From contig NBAZ01000003.1 of the NCBI GenBank assembly GCA_002794735.1, positions 1,302,001-1,366,000 on the forward strand: a stretch of 64,000 bases of DNA, in the 5' to 3' direction. This stretch comes from Pyrrhoderma lamaoense. Its lineage: Eukaryota; Basidiomycota; Agaricomycetes; Hymenochaetales; Hymenochaetaceae. The notes under the pieces are model-generated. The model worked only from the letters and a program-made list of their open reading frames with translations. It did not search any database and was not told where the DNA came from. Every line of letters starts with the position of its first letter. Within the stretch, counting starts at the first letter, position 1. Below are positions 58,386 through 64,000 of this stretch, piece by piece. Made by a program: the position numbers and the translations under genes.

Positions 58386-61300
58386 TCACCTCAAAAGCGC
58401 AATATTCTGATCAACAGAAGGGTACCGATAAGCAATGAAGTTAGGGTCCTGATCAACGAGTTCCTCAATCGCTCGACGAGAAGCAACTGACATCCTAGAT
58501 GGTGGTGGTGATAGTGATGGTAATGGTGACGTTGATACCATACCATTCCCATTGGTATAGTTATGCCTTGACCTACTAGATCCACCACCTACGAGACCAC
58601 TACCAGTACTCCCGTTCACTCCAGCTCCATACTCGGTACCATTCGGCGATCCATCCCCGTACGCATCACCTTCACTATCCGAAGGTGGAGGACTCTGCTT
58701 CTTCCTCGGGTCAACTTGTTGCTGATGCTGCTGCTGCTGATGTTGTTCATACCCATACGATCCATTCCCAACAACAGCAACCGACATACGCGCATCCCCT
58801 CTCCCATATCCACTACCAACACCATTCATCCCACTCGCACCAGACATAAACAGAGGCGACGAAGCAGAAGCATTAGTAGAAGTAGTAGATAAAGAACCAC
58901 TACCGCTATTCCCACCACTACCCGTCATCTTCCCCAACAAACCAGCGATCCCAAACCTACTCCGTCTCTTCCCTCCAGTACCTTTGTCAGCGCCTACATG
59001 TGGGTAGTGTCCGCCGTTCTTGTTGTTGGTATAACCCTGATCCATCATCAGCTCGTTCCCGTTAAGCCGACCAATAGACCTCGAAGCTCTCATCGGAGAA
59101 ATAACAGCTCCCATCTCATTATACCCATACACACCCTGCTGCTGTTGCTGTTGTTGTTGTTGTTGTTGTTGTTGTTGGAATTGAGGATCAAAAGACCTAC
59201 TCAGCCCCGACGTTCTCTGCTGCTGCATCTGCATCTGCATCTGTTGCTGATGTTGATACTGCTGCTGTTGTTGTTGTTGCTGTTGCTGCTGCAACTGATA
59301 CTGGCTCGCACGTCCACTAAGCGGGAACGTCCCAGGCGCATTCAAATCCGGTCTAGAACTCATCCCTCCGAACGACTGCCTCCTAAAATACGGCTGAGGA
59401 GGAGCTCCTAATCCCATCTCCATATCATCCTCACCCTCAACCCCACCGCCAACACCGGCAACTCCCATATCGAACATCGTCATAGGTCGAGGCGCGTCAA
59501 TAGGCGTAGGCATAGACTGCGAAGCTGACACTTCCCCTGGAAGCGGAGGAAGAGATTTATGTAAAGAATACACAGAAATAGGTCTCGGAGATCCAGGAGC
59601 GCGGATAGTAGGTCCATTACCGTTGACATTAATATTGACATTAATACCATTATTAACAGCACAAGCTTCAACATCCTGAACACGCTGACGCATATCAGGT
59701 TCAGAAGCAACAGGATGCACACTTTTCTCAGCCTCCAAAAGGTAACCTCCGTTACCCCCACCAGAAGCAGCGACAACAGCATTAGCAGATTCTTCTGTAT
59801 GTGCCGGTAGCACACTCGTAGTAACAGGCCTCGTCCCATCCTCTAACCACGTATTCCTAATCGACGTAGGAGTCGGTAGAGCAGCCGATACAGAAGGTGT
59901 GTTAGCTACTATTACAGGCATGGACGTTCGCCGTGACGCATTCGACATTGATCGCTCTCTCGGAGTCCTATTCACCAGGTACGACAAGGGCGGCGGAGGT
60001 GCAAGCGGCATATCATCTTCATTCTTCTCATTCCTCTCAGCAGTAGCATTAACAGGCTGCATATCTCGTCCTCTAGTAACCGCACCATCATGCTTAGTGG
60101 CATTAGTCGAAGAGTGATGTTTATGCTTCGTAACGAACCCCAGATCCTCGCTAGTCCTTTCTTCTTCTTGGGTCGATCGAGATCACTAGGCATGATGTTG
60201 TCTCCCGAGAAAGATGCCCTTCGGGGAAGTCTCGCTATGACTCAAAGCCGGAGTAGAATTACCAAGGTCTACTGTAGTAGGCCTCATCCTCTGCATCATT
60301 TGTTTCTCCCTATCGAGTGCAAGACTAGAATGATGAGTTAGTATCAGTATCCCATGTCATACACACCCAAAATCAAAGTAAAAAATAGAAAGGGGAATTT
60401 GAATATAAAAACATAAATAATAAGGGAATAGGGTGAAAAAAAACTCAAACTTAAAATCTAAATCTAAAACCTAAAAAAGGGAACTCACTGCATATCCATC
60501 ATACTTCCATTCATAGACATAACCGCAGAAGGCGCAAAGCTCTCCCGACTCTTCCACGCCTCACTCCAATTCCTAAACGCGAAAAACTTGGATCGTCTGT
60601 TAGCTCCCAAACTCGCCGAACTGATACTCTGTGAATCCACCAAGGATACTTGGGAGTGGACTCGCGTTGTGGAAGGACGAGCAGACGACATGGAGATTGA
60701 CATCCCTCCTCCACTCCAGGCGGAGGTGTGAGTGGTCCGGGAGTGATCACACTCGTAGCACGAGTACTCGATTGGATAATGACATCGGTCGTTCTCGTTG
60801 TTCTCTCGCAAGCATCGCCATGGACCCATTAGATGCACCAGAGTAAAATCCACTATCCATATGATTCGGCAACGGACTATGCGCAGAGTACATAGACATG
60901 ACTTCCGCTCCTGTCCCTGCCGCGGCAGTAGCTCCAGAATTATTATTATTATTGTTATTTCCAGAACTACGAGAAGACTTGCGAGCCCGACTCCTCTCCT
61001 TTCCCTCTCCCTTTTCTCCTCACGACGACGTTCCTTCTCTTCCTTCCTAACATCCACATGCTCAACAATCATTCCATTTTCAAGCAAGGTCACCTCACGA
61101 CTCTGACTCTGGTGCCGGCTATGTCCAGATGTCCCGTCGACAACTATCGGCCCGAGAGGCGATGGACCTGAAACGGACCGTTTTTGGCTATGCGAAGATG
61201 CTCCCATCCCAGAAGGTAACTCGTGCGTAGAACGGCGGAGATTGTCGTACGTATCCTTCAATTTGGATTCTAGAAGCCGGGATTCTTGCATCGCCCGTGC

Positions 61301-62857
61301 CCGGGCCAATGCCTCCGCCTCAAGCAGTGCAGTTTGGGTCTTGACATACAGATCAATGTTCTGCTGACGAGCTTGTGGTTCGCGAGGATTCTGTTGTGAG
61401 AAGCGGAGAAAAAAAAGACAGCCACCCGATAAAAGAAAAACAAAACAAAACAATTAATCAATCAGTCAGACTGTCACAGATCCTTAAACCAAAAAAAGAA
61501 GGGAAAAAGAGAGAAGAGACGAGTTTTCTAACAAAAAGAGTACGTACCATACTAAGCCAAAGTTTCAAATTCGGTTCTGTAAGTCGTTTACCCCGAGCAC
61601 GGGGCGGTTAGGATCGTGAGGTCTCAAAATAACCTGATGTTGAGATTCAGAACTCGAATTAGAGTTCTTCGCACGTAGCCTCTCTTCTTCTTCTAACGCT
61701 TCTTGGCGACACAACTCTTCATAATAAACATCACTCTCCCGCTCCCAAACGCCAGGTGACGTTACGTCCACATCAGCCATATCCTGATCTCGCATCGCAC
61801 ATTCAACGCAGATCTCTTTTCCCTCAGGTGGGATGAAGCCTATAGGAGAGCCACCGAACGCCTGAGTGTAACGTGCTACTGCTGCCGTAGCCGCCTTCGA
61901 GCCCACCGCTGCGGGACCAGAGTCAGGTGCATAACTGTACACAGGGTTAACAGCGATAGGGGTTGGAGAAGACGGGGGCGTAATATAAGTAGGTTGTTGG
62001 ACATTAGCACGAGTGTTAGATGATATTGGGATGGAGGGTTTGTAAGCTGAAGAAGCGTTATTGCTGTTGTTATTAGAGTGCCGAGGAGGTATAGCACCGC
62101 TACCAACGCCAACACCACTAACACCACCGTTACCAGCAGTAGCAGCATTTGTAACTGCACTAGCGGTAGCAAGAGAAGTAGAAGCGTGTCTCGGAGAAGC
62201 CGGAAGAGTCGAAGACAACGGCCGCGCAGTCGTATCATACGTCGGAGTCTGTTGCAAAATAAGAGGCTTTCGCGCTGGCGACTCATTTTGTACTATCTCT
62301 CCTGGGTTGGCAGCACCAGCGGCAGCAGACGACTCGGCAATAGGGTTAGAGAGACGTAGGTCAGTAGGAGAATAGATGCCAGAGTCATCTTTAGACTGTC
62401 TATATGAGTCGCGTGGATAAGGAGCTTGTGTCACGTAAGATGTAGTTGTAGGCTCATATTGGGATTGGGTGTACAGCCTACGGTCCCCCGGATCTTGATA
62501 TTGCTGCTGCTGATGTTGAGTCGTCTCATAAGGAGAGGGCATGACAGGTACTGGAGCATCGTACATCGCAGACTGTTGGTTTTGCTGCTGTTGCTGTTGA
62601 TACGGTGGGGACGATGCGTCGAGAGACATACTGTTATTATTATTGTTGTTGTTGTTGGTGATATTAATGTTACTATTGCTGTTATTGTCAAAACCCTGCT
62701 TCTCCACCGGGTACTCGTTATACGAAGATGAGCGAGAAGGGTTCATGCGGGGAGCATACTGACGCTCTCTGTAAGAGTTATACTTTGCCGTCGGGACAAA
62801 TATTTGTTGACCGTCTGAACTGAAAGCGTCCACTGGTTGGTGATATGCGGTCGCCAT
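58386..62857 (-). CDS. long conserved basidiomycete protein, low-complexity, unknown function
   Basis: At least 1250 residues. The N-terminal exon (MATAYHQPVDAFSSDGQQIF) is rich in Asn, Gln and Ser. It ends in a conserved block: EGKEICVECAMRDQDMADVD, then TSPGVWERESDVYYEELCRQ with two Cys two residues apart. Next come TEPNLKLWLS, ARQQNIDLYVKTQTALLEAE, ALARARAMQESRLLESKLKD and REVTLLENGMIVEHVDVRKE (a helical, charged core), MSISMSSARP, KKKKGLARIW, APPPPLSYLVNR, VASEPDMRQRV and SLPPLPGE. Long poly-Gln runs and a final DPNFIAYRYPSVDQNIALLR follow. The same block order occurs in many basidiomycete proteins annotated only as hypothetical. One-base deficits break the frame at about 61601-61604, 60987-61011, 60774-60775, 60704-60706 and 60137-60140. 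Confidence 0.75.
59136..59177. repeat. poly-Gln-encoding CTG/TTG repeat
   Basis: Fourteen consecutive Leu-type triplets on the plus strand encode an uninterrupted Gln run (CAG/CAA mixed) in the minus-strand protein. Confidence 0.85.
59217..59298. repeat. second Gln/Met-rich coding repeat
   Basis: CTG, TTG and CAT triplets encode Gln-rich and Gln-Met repeats in the same protein, separated from the first Gln run by about 13 residues (GLSRSFDPQF region). Confidence 0.75.
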
Positions 62858-62964
62858 TTGGGTTAAGTAGTTTACTGATTGTTATCTTTTTCCACCGCTT
62901 CTTCGTTCCGCTCGAAGACCCTATTCCAAAAAGAGAGAGAATGTACGTGTGTGGAGGGGAAAAG

Positions 62965-62990
62965 AGAAAGAGAGAGAGAGAGAGAGGAGA
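62965..62990. repeat. (GA)n microsatellite
   Basis: AGAG dinucleotide run just upstream of the minus-strand start codon; on the coding strand it is a CT tract, common in fungal promoters and 5' UTRs. Confidence 0.7.
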
Positions 62991-63402
62991 GAGACGGGAA
63001 GAGATAGTTACCCGTCGCCAAATAGGCAAATAGCGCTAAAACGCGAGAGGGACGGATGACTGGTTTTTTTATGTGATTACGGGAGAGTGGGGAGAGTGGG
63101 GTTGGATGGAAGATGATCAAAATCAAAAAAATCTGAAGGAGAGGTGCGTTTCTTATTTTTTTCTGGAAAAGTAGAGGATGAGAAAGGGGATGATGATGGA
63201 TAGTGAATTACGCGGGGAGGGAATTGCAAAAAGCACACACGACGGGCACGGTGGCCGCCACGGAAGGAATAAGGAACCGACGACAAAGAACGCGGGACAA
63301 CGGACGACTTTGGATTGTGGGGACTGTTGGGAAAGGAGGACGGAGGATGAGCGGACGAGGAGGAAGAAGAAAGTTTGTTGTACGGAGGGGCGGAGGAAGA
63401 AT

Positions 63403-63466
63403 GTGCGTGTGTGTGACACTGTGTGTGTGTGTGTGTGTGCGTTATATGTGTGTGTACGTGAGTGCG
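63403..63466. repeat. (GT)n microsatellite, interrupted
   Basis: A clean run of about nine and a half GT units at 63421-63439 is flanked by imperfect GT-rich sequence on both sides. Confidence 0.8.
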
Positions 63467-63741
63467 TGTGCAAAAGGAAGGTGACGACACTCGACTCGGG
63501 GGCAAGTGAACAAACAGAGTGAGTGAGAGCGAGCGAGCGACGTGACCGTTCGCTAAGTGCCCGGTTCTTCTACCGTTTGCGGGGAGGGAGGGGTGGGTGT
63601 GTCTACGTACAAACAGGGTACTTATCTCTCACGCCGTCCTTGCTCAACACAAATATTTGGGGATTCATAAGAGTACGCCCTCCGATTAGTCTCTGGCTCT
63701 CGTTTAGGGGCAAGCCAACTCGCGGAATCAATATTAATAGT

Positions 63742-63762
63742 TCATCATCATCATCATCATCA
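63742..63762. repeat. (TCA)n microsatellite
   Basis: About seven TCA triplets in non-coding sequence. Confidence 0.8.
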
Positions 63763-64000
63763 ACGATCCATTTCTGCTCGACTGTCTGTATATATCATAA
63801 ATCTATTAAACTATCAAACCTATTGACGACTATTTATTAATTATCAGTCCTATTTCTCTATTAATAACCATTGCATCTCAAGAAAGCAATATCACTCATG
63901 TACTTTATTAAAAAAAGACATATACTCATATCCGAGACATCAACGCGGAGGCATACCGTCATGACAGTTCCCCGCCCCCTTTCTAAGAAATCTTCCTCAT

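Larger units (their letters stand above)
62858..64000. other. upstream region of the low-complexity protein gene; no gene called
   Basis: Holds a (GA)n tract (62965-62990), a purine-rich region, a (GT)n tract, a (CAT)n tract and AT-rich sequence. Frames of 80-140 codons in both directions are His/Thr/Ser or Arg/Val low-complexity translations of these repeats. The CT-rich minus strand next to 62857 looks like promoter and 5' UTR. Confidence 0.45.

Noticed and set aside
63077..63522. Long His/Thr/Ser or Arg/Val frames on both strands
   Set aside because: They translate GT and GA microsatellites and purine-rich DNA; no conserved sequence.
1..64000. CRISPR arrays, prophage, bacterial operons, rRNA or tRNA genes
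   Set aside because: No direct-repeat/spacer pattern or ribosome-binding-site-led gene strings were seen, and no cloverleaf with A/B boxes was convincing by eye. A tRNA scan could still find one.

Overview
This is a 64 kb piece of a fungal nuclear genome, most likely from a basidiomycete (Agaricomycotina-like). The genes are dense, lie on both strands, and carry many short introns of about 50-65 nt with GT-AG ends and CTRAY-type branch sites. Several proteins belong to families typical of basidiomycetes: a DUF6533 membrane protein, a DUF7727-type small membrane protein, a DUF262 protein, and two long conserved proteins of unknown function. I see no bacterial operons, CRISPR arrays, rRNA or convincing tRNA genes.

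Layout. 0-6.5 kb: one weak small ORF, cytochrome c peroxidase on the minus strand, then a long intergenic stretch holding a candidate 284-bp MITE with TTA target duplications. 6.5-16.7 kb: a Ser-rich unknown protein, an 88-aa unknown protein sharing a 64-bp promoter region with DCC1 (alternative RFC subunit), a DUF262 protein, an unrecognised minus-strand coding remnant, a roughly 20-exon dihydroxyacid dehydratase gene with two microexons (9 and 7 nt) and a GC-AG intron, and a single-pass membrane protein. 17.2-29.2 kb: BRR2 (U5 snRNP helicase), a DJ-1/PfpI protein, PEX5 and ETF-alpha. 30.8-41.6 kb: an MGA2/SPT23-like membrane-tethered transcription factor, a REC114-like meiotic protein, a GYP1-like RabGAP and a NUP2/NUP50-like FG nucleoporin. 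42.5-50.2 kb: the DUF6533 protein, a large basidiomycete protein ending in a HicA-like fold, and the DUF7727 protein. 50.8-62.9 kb: RSE1/SF3B3, a PhzF-like isomerase, and a long low-complexity conserved protein.

The genes are mostly housekeeping: splicing (BRR2, RSE1), mitochondrial redox metabolism (CCP1, ETF-alpha), peroxisome import (PEX5), lipid and hypoxia regulation (MGA2-like), nuclear transport (NUP2), vesicle traffic (GYP1), cohesion (DCC1), meiosis (REC114) and branched-chain amino acid synthesis (DHAD). They do not form a cluster with one function.

The most important quality point is a repeated pattern of one-base deficits, mostly in G/C runs, that break the frame of otherwise well conserved genes (CCP1, DCC1, BRR2 three times, MGA2-like, NUP2, RSE1, PhzF, and the two large unknown proteins). 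The simplest reading is homopolymer under-calling in the assembly rather than gene decay. I found no convincing new multi-gene system. The best leads are the microexon-rich dehydratase gene, the MITE, the HicA-like and DUF262 proteins, and the unrecognised gene at about 12.1-12.6 kb.
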